64,000 nt of DNA from assembly GCA_963575745.1 (NCBI GenBank), contig CAUYUJ010016066.1, positions 196,001 to 260,000 of the forward strand, given 5' to 3'. How positions within the stretch are numbered: the stretch's first letter is position 1; each line of letters begins with the position of its first letter. The notes under the pieces were generated by a model, which saw only the letters and a program-made list of their open reading frames with translations, made no database searches and was not told the origin of the DNA. Position numbers and translations under genes: made by a program. This document shows positions 18,631-27,511 of the stretch, piece after piece. Source of the stretch: Prorocentrum cordatum. Its lineage: Eukaryota; Sar; Dinophyceae; Prorocentrales; Prorocentraceae.

Positions 18631-19180
18631 CGTGCGCCCCCGCGCAAGGCCTCCTGGAGCGCGGCCAGCTCCCGCGTCAGCTCCTCGCCGCGTCGCCGCG
18701 CGCCCGCGAGAGCGTCGCAGCCTCGGGCCCGCGGCGGCCGCTCCGCCTCCGAGGCGCTCCACGGCGGCGGCGTCTGCGCCGACGGCGATCGGCGGCGGCG
18801 GCGGCTGCGGCCACGGCGGCGGCGGCGGCTGCAGCGACGACTGTCGGTGACGGCGGCGGCTGCGGCCACGGCGGTGGCATCCACGGCGCCGGGCGGCGGC
18901 GGTGGCGGCGGCCACGACGGATGGCGGCGGCGGCGGCGGCCGCGTCGCGGCCGCTCCGCCTCCAGAAGCTCGTCCGTCCCGCCTGCCGCGCCCGGGACCC
19001 TCCAGGGCGAGGCCGGGCTGAGCTCCCCGTCCTGGCGCGGCGGGGGCTCCCCACGCCCCCCGAGCGAAAGCCGCAGGGCGTCCTCTGACAGCACCAGCGC
19101 CCGCGCCAGCGCCGCGGCGTCCGACTCGGCACTCCCGCGGGCGCCCGCCTGCTCCGCCGGCTCCTTGCGGAGGGCGTCGG
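18631..19180 (-). CDS. coiled-coil protein, exon 2 (fragment)
   Basis: The minus-strand open segment begins after the acceptor ACAG (ADALRKEPAEQAGARG) and ends ELTRELAALQEALRGG at the donor GCACG|GTGCC. The middle (about 18,770-18,960) is a (GCC/GGC)n expansion that reads as Arg/Ala/Pro and may be an expanded coding repeat or a further intron. A duplicated motif, EAERPRR and EAERPPR, flanks that expansion. The ends are helical and charged, like the neighbouring exons. The protein family is not recognised. Confidence 0.45.
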
Positions 19181-20073
19181 CTGTACACCTGCACCGATCC
19201 TGGCCAGGCCAGTCCTGGGCTCAGGATTGGTTGGTTTATCCTTTTCTATATTGCGCCCTTCCGCATGCATGTACGTGCGTTTGTACGGATGCATAGCGGC
19301 ATAGGTGTGTGCACATGTCTATGTTTATGTATATGTAGATGTGTATGTATGTATGCATGCATGCATGCATATACGTATGTAGGTATGTATGTCTGTATAC
19401 GTGCATGCATACAGCGTTGTATGTAGGTAGACAGGTTAAACGTATACGCCTGTGTGTACGCAACCATTTACACTTACACATGTGTACATACAAACGTATG
19501 CATGCATGCATGAATGCATGTACGTATGTTTGTATGCATGCATCTATACACATAGACAACCATATGCATACATGCACACGCATACATACATGTACATGTA
19601 ATCATGTATGAATGTATGTGTGTAGGCATGCATGTACGTATGCATCCACGCACGTATGTATGCATGTACTTATGTATATATGTATGGTTGTATGCATGTG
19701 CACATACACACATATATATGTATATTCATATACAAGTATTCTGAACATGTTCATCTAACGTATACGTGCATGCATCAGTGTGTGTATGTATATATGTATG
19801 TATATCCATGCGTTTTCTATGTATGTATACATCCATACATACATGTATATGCACAATCATGTACATACAACTGTATATGTACATATAAATATGTCCGTAT
19901 ATATGCACACGCACTTGTAGGTAATTGCGGATACGTGTACCTAATCCTACATGCACGTGTAGACGTTCAAACGCATATCTACGTATATGCATACATACAA
20001 TTGTATGTATGTATGTATGCATGTATGTATGTATGTACGTATGTATGTACCTATGTATGAATGTATAGATTGC
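19181..20073. repeat. TGTA/TGCA microsatellite filling an intron
   Basis: From about 19,250 to 20,070 the sequence is a degenerate tetranucleotide repeat (TGTA, TGCA, ATAC and relatives). It lies inside the inferred first intron of the minus-strand coiled-coil gene, between the GC donor at 20,072-20,073 and the AG acceptor at 19,181-19,182. The Tyr/Met/Cys/His-rich ORFs across it are artefacts. Confidence 0.75.
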
Positions 20074-20233
20074 CTTCCTCGCCCGCCCGATCCGGCGGCT
20101 GCCCTGCCGCGTGCGCCGCGCAGCACTCGAGCGCCGCCTGCGCGGCGAAAGCCTCCGAGGCTGCTACGCGGAGCTGGCGCTCCAGCGCCTCGCCGCGCCT
20201 CCGCGACTCCTCGAGTTCGTCGGCGAGCCTGCG
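20074..20233 (-). CDS. coiled-coil protein, exon 1 of the visible fragment
   Basis: The minus-strand segment after a pyrimidine tract and acceptor (CTGCCTGCCCCTCAG, or the CAG eight bases later) encodes RRLADELEESRRRGEALERQ and continues as a helix to the GC-type donor GAGGAAG|GCAATC. Joining it to 18,631-19,180 gives GEE-ADALRKE in frame. That agreement, at a GC-AG intron typical of dinoflagellates, is the main support for a real spliced gene. The upstream part of the gene is not identified. The exons are helix-forming and Ala/Glu/Arg-rich, suggesting a structural coiled-coil protein; no function is claimed. Confidence 0.5.
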
Positions 20234-20486
20234 CTGCGAAACTGAGGGGCAGGCAGCATTACTGTCAGGAGCTTTTGCTCAACGTTTCGCGGCGGCGGCT
20301 CCAGCGACACGCTATACCATGCAAACGGATAGCGTGCCGCTCCGTTCCGCGGTGCGGGAGGCTCAGACAAGGGGTCGTTGGAGCCTGGGGACTGGGAAAC
20401 GGATAACGTGTCGCGCCAAAGCGTGAGAGCCGGCGGAGCAACACGGTATCCCAAAACATCCCGACCGTAAGGGGGACCGGCTCAAG
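20234..20486. other. non-coding stretch, no gene seen
   Basis: It holds the pyrimidine tract before exon 1 and two similar pieces, 'gcaaacggatagcgtgccgc' near 20,320 and 'gggaaacggataacgtgtcg' near 20,393, about 75 bp apart. No conserved protein or RNA is recognised. Confidence 0.4.
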
Positions 20487-20865
20487 TGGGGAGACGCCGA
20501 CCTGGAGTCGACGATACATCGCCGATAGGCCCCCCAATAGCGAGCCCGCACGCTCCTGGGATCGGGAGCGGCCAAGAGGGGGGTGTCCAAGAGGGGGGGG
20601 GTGCAAATCATGACCGGCGGCATGTGCGCGGCCCAGCGGCGGGGCCAGGGACGTAATGAAATAAGAAGAGGCGCCATGAAATCTGGGGAAATATCATGGC
20701 CCACGCCATGATATCCACCCCCCCCTAGTCATCACCCCCCTCTTTTCCGCCCCCGATGGGAGGGGGTGGATCTACCGGGCCCCCCGTCGTGATGAAGAGT
20801 CGATTGGGGGTCGATGTGTCCTCTCTGAGCCTATCCCCCCTTTGCATTGCCTCTGAGAGCCCGGC
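20487..20865. repeat. dispersed palindromic repeat, copy a
   Basis: Shares two blocks with 23,565-23,745 and 60,862-61,048. The first is GGGGAGA..CCGACCTGG, then a CGATACATCG-type palindrome and TAGCGAGCCC. The second is GGTGGATCTACCGGGCCCC, then CGATTGGGGGTCGATG and CTGAGCC. In this copy the blocks are pushed apart by about 170 bp (20,580-20,754) of unrelated sequence. Confidence 0.65.
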
Positions 20866-21185
20866 ATGGCCGGGGCGTCCGCGTCTCCAGAGGCCCGAGG
20901 GACCAACCCGCCAGCCGCTTCGACTCTCTGTCGCGCTGGCGCCCGGATGTGAGGAGGCGTCAGGAACTCCTGCTGCATACCCAGCTCGAGGGCACGAACC
21001 TTGTGCTCCTGTCGGCTTATGAGGAAAACTGTCCTGGGCCCTGGAGTTTTCCCCGAAACTATTTCTTCATCCCGAGCCGCTCACTGACAGCCCCGAGGCT
21101 CAGAAAAGGCCGCCAGAGGGCCAGAACGGCGACACTTTCCCTCAGGTCCCGTACTCTTCTGGGCCACTGCGAATACCATTAACCC
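20866..21185. other. non-coding stretch, no gene seen
   Basis: GC-rich unique-looking sequence between a dispersed repeat and a microsatellite block. Short open frames exist, but none has recognisable motifs or clear splice borders. Confidence 0.35.
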
Positions 21186-21189
21186 AACA

Positions 21190-21191
21190 CT

Positions 21192-21223
<32 letters not shown>

Positions 21224-21522
21224 TGTATGTATGTATGTATGTATGTATGTATGTATGTGTGTGTATGTGTGTATGTATGTATGTATGTATGTATGTAAGT
21301 AAGTAAGTAAGTATGTATGTATGTATGTATGTATGTTTGTATATATAATGTATTTATATGTACATATATGTGAACTTGTATGCATGTATGTATATATGTA
21401 CATATGCATATATGTACGTATGTATGTATACATGTGTGTGACTGTCTGTCTGTCTGCATGCCTGCCTGTGTGTCTGTCTGTATGTATGTATGTGTGTATA
21501 TATGCATATATGTATGTATGTG

Positions 21523-21559
<37 letters not shown>

Positions 21560-21632
21560 GTCTGTCTGTCTGTCTGTATGTATGTATGTATGTATGCATG
21601 TATGTATGTATGTATGTACGTGTGTGTATGTA

Positions 21633-21675
<43 letters not shown>

Positions 21676-21740
21676 ATGTATGTATGTATGTATGTATGTA
21701 TGTACGTGTATGTATGTGTCTATATATATATATAGGTCGA

Positions 21741-21776
<36 letters not shown>

Positions 21777-21800
21777 TGTATATATATATATGTATATACA
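21190..21800. repeat. compound ATGT / CTGT / AT microsatellite
   Basis: Runs of (ATGT)n, then alternating blocks of (CTGT)n and (ATGT)n, ending in (TA)n. The blocks of CTGT inside ATGT suggest local slippage and conversion. The long Tyr/Ile/His and Cys/Val/Tyr ORFs on both strands are artefacts. Confidence 0.95.
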
Positions 21801-21829
21801 TTTGCATGCAATTTTATCCATATACACAC

Positions 21830-22137
21830 TTATAAGCCCATGTTTAGTTTTACAATAGATGTGTCATGCCTATTTTTCAATGGGGGGTCGCTTCTACTTC
21901 CAGCAGCCTCCAGCCAGCGGGCCCGTCCTCGTTTTGCTTGGGAATCCGAGTCAACCCAAACTTGGGTCCGTCGGGCTTTGCAGGATCCCGCAGGATCCTG
22001 CGCGCTGACCTGGGCCAATGCACTCCTGTCTCTGGACACCGCCAGATCCGCCGCTCTGGCTGACCCCCCTTTGGCATGGACCCCGTCACGAGGCCTGCAC
22101 TGTGCCCCAAACATGATCGCGTTGTCACAGAAATCAG
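21830..22137. other. unique-looking sequence, no gene seen
   Basis: Moderate-GC sequence between the microsatellite and an inverted repeat. It contains a near-duplicate CAGGATCCCGCAGGATCCTG. No protein is recognised. Confidence 0.3.
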
Positions 22138-22262
22138 GACGGGACGTCTTTGGCGATTCTTCGCCACGGGGGGGCCTCGCCGGGCCTCGGGACCGTCAAA
22201 AAACGACTCAGGACGAAAAGCCGGTCCCGGGGAGAGGGTCGGGACTTCCAGGCACGCCGTCC
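22138..22262 (+). repeat. inverted repeat arm 1
   Basis: Contains GGCCTCG..GGGACCGTCAAAAAACG followed by ACGAAAAGC and CCCGGGG. The reverse complement of 23,895-24,003 reads similarly (GGCCCCGGGGCCGTCAAAAAACG, then GCAAAGCTGGTCCTGGGGGA). The two arms are about 1.7 kb apart and face each other. Confidence 0.55.
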
Positions 22263-22672
22263 TGAAAAAATCAGGATATCGCATGTCTGGGACTGCCTCG
22301 GCCTCCGATGCGGCCCCTCCCCGCAACAGCCGCTCTTCCGCCCTGGACCGCGGTTCGGAGCTCCCAAGGGCCCGAGACGGCCTCCAGAGGCCGAGAGACG
22401 GGGGAAGGCTTGCCGCCGTGCCTGGCCGACAAGCTGGGGAGCTGGGGAGGTGATTGAGCAGGGACCGGCCGTCCCCACATTCCTATGGGCTCACTACGAA
22501 ATATTCTAAGAACCAAGGAATGTTCCAACGACAACAAAGAGAGTTCTGAGAACATGAAACCGATGTGATAAACCAAGAGAGTCTCAGCCAGACGTGCTCT
22601 AATTTGACGGAGTTTCTGTGGAACTCGCGTCATCCTGACCCCTGGCGCGCGAGAAGGTTGCCTCCCAGCGCG
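22263..22672. other. unique-looking sequence, no gene seen
   Basis: Between inverted-repeat arm 1 and the minisatellite. No protein family or RNA is recognised; there is an AT-richer patch at 22,490-22,620. Confidence 0.3.
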
Positions 22673-22960
22673 CCCCCAGGGACCACTTCCGGTGACGCGC
22701 CGGGCGCGACGGGCGTGTCCCGATCTGGCGCCCTCGCTCGAGACATCCTCGCCAAATCACCCCGCGGGCCCCCAACGCACCCCCAGGAAGCATTTCTGGC
22801 GATGCGCCAGGCACGCTGGGCGCGCCGGGCGTGTCCCCCACCGGCGCCCTTGCTCGAGACATCCTCGCCAAATCGCCCCACAGGCCGCCAGCCCCCCCCC
22901 AAGGACCATTTCTGGCGATGCGCCGGGCGCTCCGGGCGTGTCCGCATCCGGTGCGCCGCA
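22673..22960. repeat. minisatellite, ~107-117-bp unit, 2.5 copies
   Basis: The blocks 'ccagg..gcatttctggcgatgcgcc' and 'ggcgccc.tgctcgagacatc' followed by 'ctcgccaaatc.cccc' recur at about 22,680, 22,785 and 22,902. Copies differ at many positions, so the array is old. Both strands stay open because the unit is stop-poor. Confidence 0.8.
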
Positions 22961-23094
22961 CCGGGTGAGGACGCGGGCGGAAACGAGGACTAGCACGAGG
23001 GCGAACGCGGGGAGGAAAAGGATGAGCAGGGAGGAAGACGCATGAGGACGGAGGAGGGAGGAGGGAGGCGGGAGGAGAGGGGGAAGAACGAGGA

Positions 23095-23292
23095 AGAGGA
23101 GGAGGAGGAGGAGGAGGAGGATGAGGAGGATGAGGAAAGAGGAGGAGGAGGAGGAGGAGGACGAGGAGGAGGTCGAGGAGGAGGATGAGGAGGAGAAGGA
23201 GGACGAGGAGGAAGATGTGGAGGAGGAGGAGGAGGAGGAGGAGGAGGAGGAGGAGGAGGAGGAGGAGGAGGAGGAGGAGGAGGAGGACGGAT
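23095..23292. repeat. GGA microsatellite
   Basis: (GGA)n with GAT, GAA and GTC interruptions, purines on the plus strand. Confidence 0.95.
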
Positions 23293-23480
23293 GACCTCCA
23301 GGGACCTCCAGCTCGTGAACCTCACACTCCTGATCCTCACCCTCCTGTTCTGCACCCGCCGCACCACCGCCGCCCGCTCCTTCTTCTATATACAGAAACT
23401 CCCGATCAACCGCAGAGCGGCCGGCTAGTAGCACTCCTCGCAAATCGCCAAAGGCTCGTAGAACATTCTTTGGTGGACCT
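23293..23480 (-). CDS. possible exon, unrecognised
   Basis: On the minus strand an open stretch reads VLRAFGDLRGVLLAGRSAVD then FLYIEEGAGGGG and an acidic end (EQEGEDQECEVHELEVPGGH) that runs into the GGA array as poly-Ser. The non-repeat composition is compatible with coding, but no family, start or splice border is clear. It may be a chance frame beside the repeat. Confidence 0.2.
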
Positions 23481-23564
23481 ATAAGCAAGCCAGGACGCTT
23501 CGCCACTGGTCGAGGTGAAGCAATCTCTGGACCAGGGGGCGATGAGGGGGGGCCAGTTTCAGGG

Positions 23565-23745
23565 GGGGAGAAACCGACCTGGGCTCGGCGATGCATCGCC
23601 GATCGGCCTCCGATAGCGAGCCCGCCCGCGCGCTCCTGGGCGGGGGTGGATCTACCCTACCGGGCCCCAAATCGGCGATGAATGGCCGATTGGGGGTCGA
23701 TGCTTCCCCCCTGAGCCTCTTCCTCCCCTATCGTTGCCCCTGACA
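23565..23745. repeat. dispersed palindromic repeat, copy b
   Basis: The most compact copy. GGGGAGAAACCGACCTGG leads into the palindrome GGCGATGCATCGCC, then CGATAGCGAGCCC, GGTGGATCTACC, GGGCCCC and CGATTGGGGGTCGATGC. See 20,487-20,865 and 60,862-61,048 for the other copies. Confidence 0.7.
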
Positions 23746-23894
23746 TTAACGGCCCATCGCCAACGGCTCTCCCGCTATCCCGGCGGCAAAATCAGTCTCC
23801 CTATCCCTCCCTGGGTCCATCCCGCTTCGTTTTTCGAAGCGGACCCAACAGTGCCGGGTCGAAACCAGCACGAGGCTGACCCAGAGATCCGAAG

Positions 23895-24003
23895 TATCCG
23901 GTGTTTCAAGCCTTCCCCCAGGACCAGCTTTGCAACCCGCGCCGTTTTTTGACGGCCCCGGGGCCTGGCGACGGCCCCCAAGCGACGAAAACTACGAAGA
24001 ACT
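23895..24003 (-). repeat. inverted repeat arm 2
   Basis: Minus-strand partner of 22,138-22,262. The shared core is CCGTCAAAAAACG plus flanking G/C-rich blocks. Together the arms could form the ends of a fold-back element of about 1.9 kb containing the minisatellite, a GGA array and repeat copy b. Confidence 0.5.
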
Positions 24004-24092
24004 GCTGCCTCGACTTTCTCGATACGCTGCAAGTCGGGGGACTGGAAGTGATCCCGCCCAAGCTGGTCCTCGTCCTCGTGCCTGCGGCACGC

Positions 24093-24246
24093 TCAGGAGG
24101 AGGATGATGAGGAGGAGAAGGAAGAGGAGGAGGAGGCGGAGGCGGAGGAGGAGGAGGAGGAGGAGGAGGAGGAGGAGGAGGAGGAGGAGGAGGAGGAGGA
24201 GGAGGAGAAGGGGGAGGAACAGGAGGAGCAGGAGAGGGAGGAGGAG

Positions 24247-24278
<32 letters not shown>

Positions 24279-24318
24279 TGAGGAAGAGGAAAAAGAGGAG
24301 GATGAGGAGGAGATACAG
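24093..24318. repeat. GGA microsatellite
   Basis: (GGA)n with GGC, GAA and CAG interruptions, purines on the plus strand. Confidence 0.95.
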
Positions 24319-24449
24319 GATGTGGATGTTCTTTTGACCAGGCCAGGTGCCCGCCAAGCCAGCGGGGAAGTAGAGGCAGCGTCAATCGTAACCCGACTCG
24401 CTGCCTGCTTGACTGGGTGCCGCTTGGCCCGCCAAGGCGTCCTCACGCC

Positions 24450-24692
24450 TCAGGGCCTCCGCAATACTCTCGAGCTGAGCTTCTGACCCAACTGCTTAGT
24501 CAACAGAACCGCAAGTGAGAGCAACGTCCTTGGGATGGAGGCCTCTGGACAATTCCTCACGACGGCCGCGGCGTATTCAGACAACTTGCGAGGCTGCTCA
24601 AGGATACATTGTTTCCTGAGCTTCTTGAACTGGCCACCGTTGGGGTACCCGAGACAGCAGAGCACATATACAGCATGGTGGCGTTGGAGCAA
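24450..24692 (-). CDS. unrecognised minus-strand ORF, possible LINE C-terminus
   Basis: 80 residues with a natural-looking composition: FKKLRKQCILEQPRKLSEYA and SIPRTLLSLAVLLTKQLGQK. It lies downstream of the LINE RNase H on the same strand, separated by a GGA array, so it may be the decayed C-terminal extension of that LINE. No motif decides this. Confidence 0.3.
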   Translation of the reverse strand: MLQRHHAVYVLCCLGYPNGGQFKKLRKQCILEQPRKLSEYAAAVVRNCPEASIPRTLLSLAVLLTKQLGQKLSSRVLRRP

Positions 24693-24724
24693 CTGAGAGC
24701 GAGGATTCGGTGACCTCTCTCCTA

Positions 24725-24795
24725 CGAGGAGGAGGAGGAGGAGGAGGAGGAGGAGGAGGAGGAGGAGGAGGAGGAGGAGGAGGAGGAGGAGGAGG
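24725..24795. repeat. GGA microsatellite
   Basis: Pure (GGA)n of about 70 bp, purines on the plus strand, apparently inserted between the LINE RNase H remnant and the ORF at 24,450-24,692. Confidence 0.95.
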
Positions 24796-24989
24796 TCAAG
24801 AGGTGACTACCGCAGGTAGCTGACCCGTGCAGCCACTGGGCGGCGGTCTGTCCGCCTGCCGTTTGAGTCGTGAACATGCTTGGCAGCGCCGGAAGCATGC
24901 GAGCTGGGTCCATTCGTGGGGCGACGACTCCACGCTCACGGTACCTGAGGGCTGGGACCGAATTCGTGAAACATCCGAGACATCCAGCC

Positions 24990-25640
24990 CAGGACAGATT
25001 GGCATAGGCTGGCACGCGAACTTGACAACGTGTTCGGCAACGGCAGCGTGAGGTGAGACTTGCGGCATATCGTAATCAGAAAAGGAGGGTGAGAAACAGC
25101 TCCTCCCTTGGCCGCATCGTCTGCGGCGTCGGTGCATTTTCTTTCTCCACAGAACTGCTGCAATTCCGTTGGATTTCCTTCATCAACAAGGTGTGCCTTC
25201 TCTCTCTGTGCTGCAGACATCTGGCTGCGGCGCATGCGCAGGAACGCGCCCGGACGTCTTAACAGAAGGGAACGCGAAAGCTTTTGCAGTATTAAGACAG
25301 TCACTTATCCCTGGCAAGGGGCCAGCCACTATGCCATTTCCCACAAACAAGCAACCGATCTCGCCAACCTGGGGTGTCTGCGGGAACTCGGCCCACATGG
25401 GCCCCGAAATAAATACGAGGTGCTCGCCCGAGTCGCTCAAAAACCGCTATCCCCCATTCCGCTCGATCAAGCTCCGAAGCAGCGTTTTTAAACTCTGACC
25501 CGTCGACAAATACATGCCCTTGGACCTCAGTGCTCGAAGAGGTGGCATCACCAAACCAAGTGATCTCGATGCCTCCGTCCTTGGCTGGTCCATCCAACCG
25601 ATCTACAGGGTGTGGAAAACGCCGCGACTGCAAAGCTGGA
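24990..25640 (-). pseudogene. LINE RNase H domain remnant
   Basis: Three overlapping minus-strand frames together give an RNase H-like domain. GHVFVDGSEF (candidate first Asp) and ELDRAEWGIAVFE lie in 25,301-25,633; VGNGIVAGPLPGISDCLNTA (the D of the third motif) follows in the next frame; then TDAADDAAKGGAVSHP matches the last motif, 'AD..AK.GA..H'. The order and spacing fit the RNase H at the end of dinoflagellate non-LTR retrotransposons. At least two frameshifts make it a pseudogene. It belongs with the endonuclease pieces at 26,878-27,107 and 34,968-35,650. Confidence 0.6.
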
Positions 25641-26204
25641 ACAAGTCGTCATCATGGCTTAGGGACAAGGTCTAGCTAATGACCTCTGGGGAGCACATTC
25701 CAACTTTTCCTCTTGTGCTGCTGTGCGCTGCCATGGAAGATGGGCGATGGTGTCAGCCTCGTGGAGACAAAAAGGGACAGAGAGTACATGGTACATCGTA
25801 GCAAGCCTGAGCGGCGCGAGTGCGCGGTCACATCGCATCGCGGCACAGGGCCTTTACGCAGCCCTTCTTGTGCGGCGTGGGCTTTTTGCTGCGGAGGGCC
25901 GTACCCATTGCGTCGAAACGAGCTCGCTCTTGAGATTTTACCTTAGCTCCCGCGCTCCTATGAAGAACTCGGACAACTCCTTCATGTAGATTTTTTGTTT
26001 CATATATATATATATCATTTTCGGGGACGTGGTGGTCAGTGAACTGCGAACATCTTTATCCGAAATCAGGGTGGCAAAATCAGCCATGGCCCACCCGCGA
26101 CGCCGAAGGGATATAACCGAATGGCCATCACCAGGCCTGAACTTGACCTCCAGGACGGATTTTGAACGCTAAAGACTGAGAGCCAAACTTCTCGGAGTTG
26201 GGGG
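25641..26204 (-). other. LINE-derived or unrelated sequence, no domain seen
   Basis: This gap lies between the RNase H and linker remnants of the LINE. A reverse transcriptase domain would need about 800 bp here with an F/YxDD block, and neither frame nor motif is visible. An AT run (about 26,000-26,020) is present. The RT appears deleted or decayed beyond recognition. Confidence 0.35.
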
Positions 26205-26877
26205 TTAGGCGCGGTGAAACTGATCTCGCGGAGCTGGTTGGTCCAAATCTCCTCGGAATATCACGCCATGGGGGCCGCTGGTGGCTGCCAACCAGGAACT
26301 CCTTCCAAAATAGCGAGAGCAGCGAACGACTTGCATCCCGCCAATGGCTTCGCACACATTCCGGAGGCACGCTGAAGTCATCGAGCTCGAAATCCGGCAT
26401 CGGTCTCTACGGCATCTGTTCCTTAGTCCGGCTGCGGACTCGACGGCCCCCTCGGTCTCTGCCTTCAAAAAGGCCACGCGCGCCAGGACTTCCCGGGTTC
26501 TTCCCCAGACTTGGCCGAGTGCTGCTTGAGGTCTTTTTCGAGCTGCTTCAAGATAGAGGCCCGCGCGCGCACAACCCTGGGCGCGGTGCAACACGTCCAG
26601 GGCAGCGTCGTGATGATCGCGAGCGGGAGACGGAGCTCTAGCAGAACCTTGGCATGCGTGTGGAGCGAACTATCTGATGCATCCTGGCTGGCGGCAATGA
26701 AAAGGGCGCGGAAGGAACGACCGAGCCACGTGGGAGTATCTGAACCAAGCGGCCGAACGCGACGGCCTGCGTGTTCGCGCGCAGGAATCTTGGACCACGT
26801 GAGTCCGGGAGGCTTGCCACGCATGCCTCGCCCTCGGAGCTCCCGGCTGCAAGTTCGACCTCAGCTAGGCAGCGCAA
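26205..26877 (-). pseudogene. LINE linker region between endonuclease and RT
   Basis: Overlapping minus-strand frames include VRARASILKQLEKDLKQHSA with a preceding WTCCTAP, and AEVELAAGSSEGEACVASLP with SRGPRFLRANTQAVAFGRLV. Their helical, Arg/Ala/Leu-rich character and position after the endonuclease fit the linker region of dinoflagellate LINE ORF2. Frameshifts are frequent. The assignment rests mainly on context. Confidence 0.4.
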
Positions 26878-27107
26878 AGATGGTAGAGAGTGTCCCGATG
26901 ACTCATCATCTCGTTCCTACGGGCAAGAACTTGGGCGCATTTGAAGCCGTGCTGGGCGTAGTCGAGAGCTTCGGGCGCATCGGGCGGGGCTGGCTGTGGG
27001 CCGATTGGCGCGTCAATTTCGATCTTCGGGATCTCGCCGGAGGTGAGGGCGTTGAAATGGGCGCGGGCTGAGGGTGAACGAGGGAGAGAAAGAGGGGCGG
27101 GAAAATA
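26878..27107 (-). pseudogene. LINE endonuclease domain, C-terminal part, cut by the YR element
   Basis: The minus-strand frame reads FPAPLSLPRSPSARAHFNAL then IPKIEIDAPIGPQPAPPD and ALDYAQHGFKCAQVLARRNE. In LINE endonucleases the last strand and 'H.PV.l.l' are followed by a Pro-rich 'PIG..P' linker, which this resembles. It continues the domain broken at 34,968 by the 7,860-bp insertion. It ends at a stop after LYHLCAA. Confidence 0.5.
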
Positions 27108-27238
27108 CGCGTTTTTAAACACACTTTTACACACCCCCTTTAAACGTTCAGATAGCCGCCTCAACTGTAATTTAGGAGAAGGGCTAGCGCTTTCTCTCTC
27201 GTGCTTGACCCTCCTCTCCTGGCGCAAAGTTTCGGCTC
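27108..27238 (+). repeat. split direct repeat A1
   Basis: 131 bp from CGCGTTTTTAAACACAC to GTTTCGGCTC, repeated at 34,470-34,600 with two mismatches. It marks the left end of the YR element. Confidence 0.92.
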
Positions 27239-27511
27239 GAGGCGTGGGTTTCGCGGGCGAGGCCCGCACTCGAGCCTTCAGAGAGGGGAAGCTTCCAGCC
27301 CCTGCTCGCCCCGAGCCCGACAGGCTCGGGCGCCGCCACGACGCCGGCCATCGGGCGTCCCGGCTGGCTGCTGGTGACGGCACTCGCCCTCTGCGAGCTG
27401 GACGGGCTGCTGGAGTTCTTCGGCGGCCGCCAGAGGGAGTCCGAGGAGGTCCTCATCGAACCCCTCGACCTCGCGGGGGGCGCCGAGTGGACAGGGTCGC
27501 CAGCGGGGTTC

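Noticed and set aside
19236-21807. Tyr/His/Ile/Thr-rich ORFs of 90-314 codons
   Set aside because: Translations of TGTA, CTGT and AT microsatellites.
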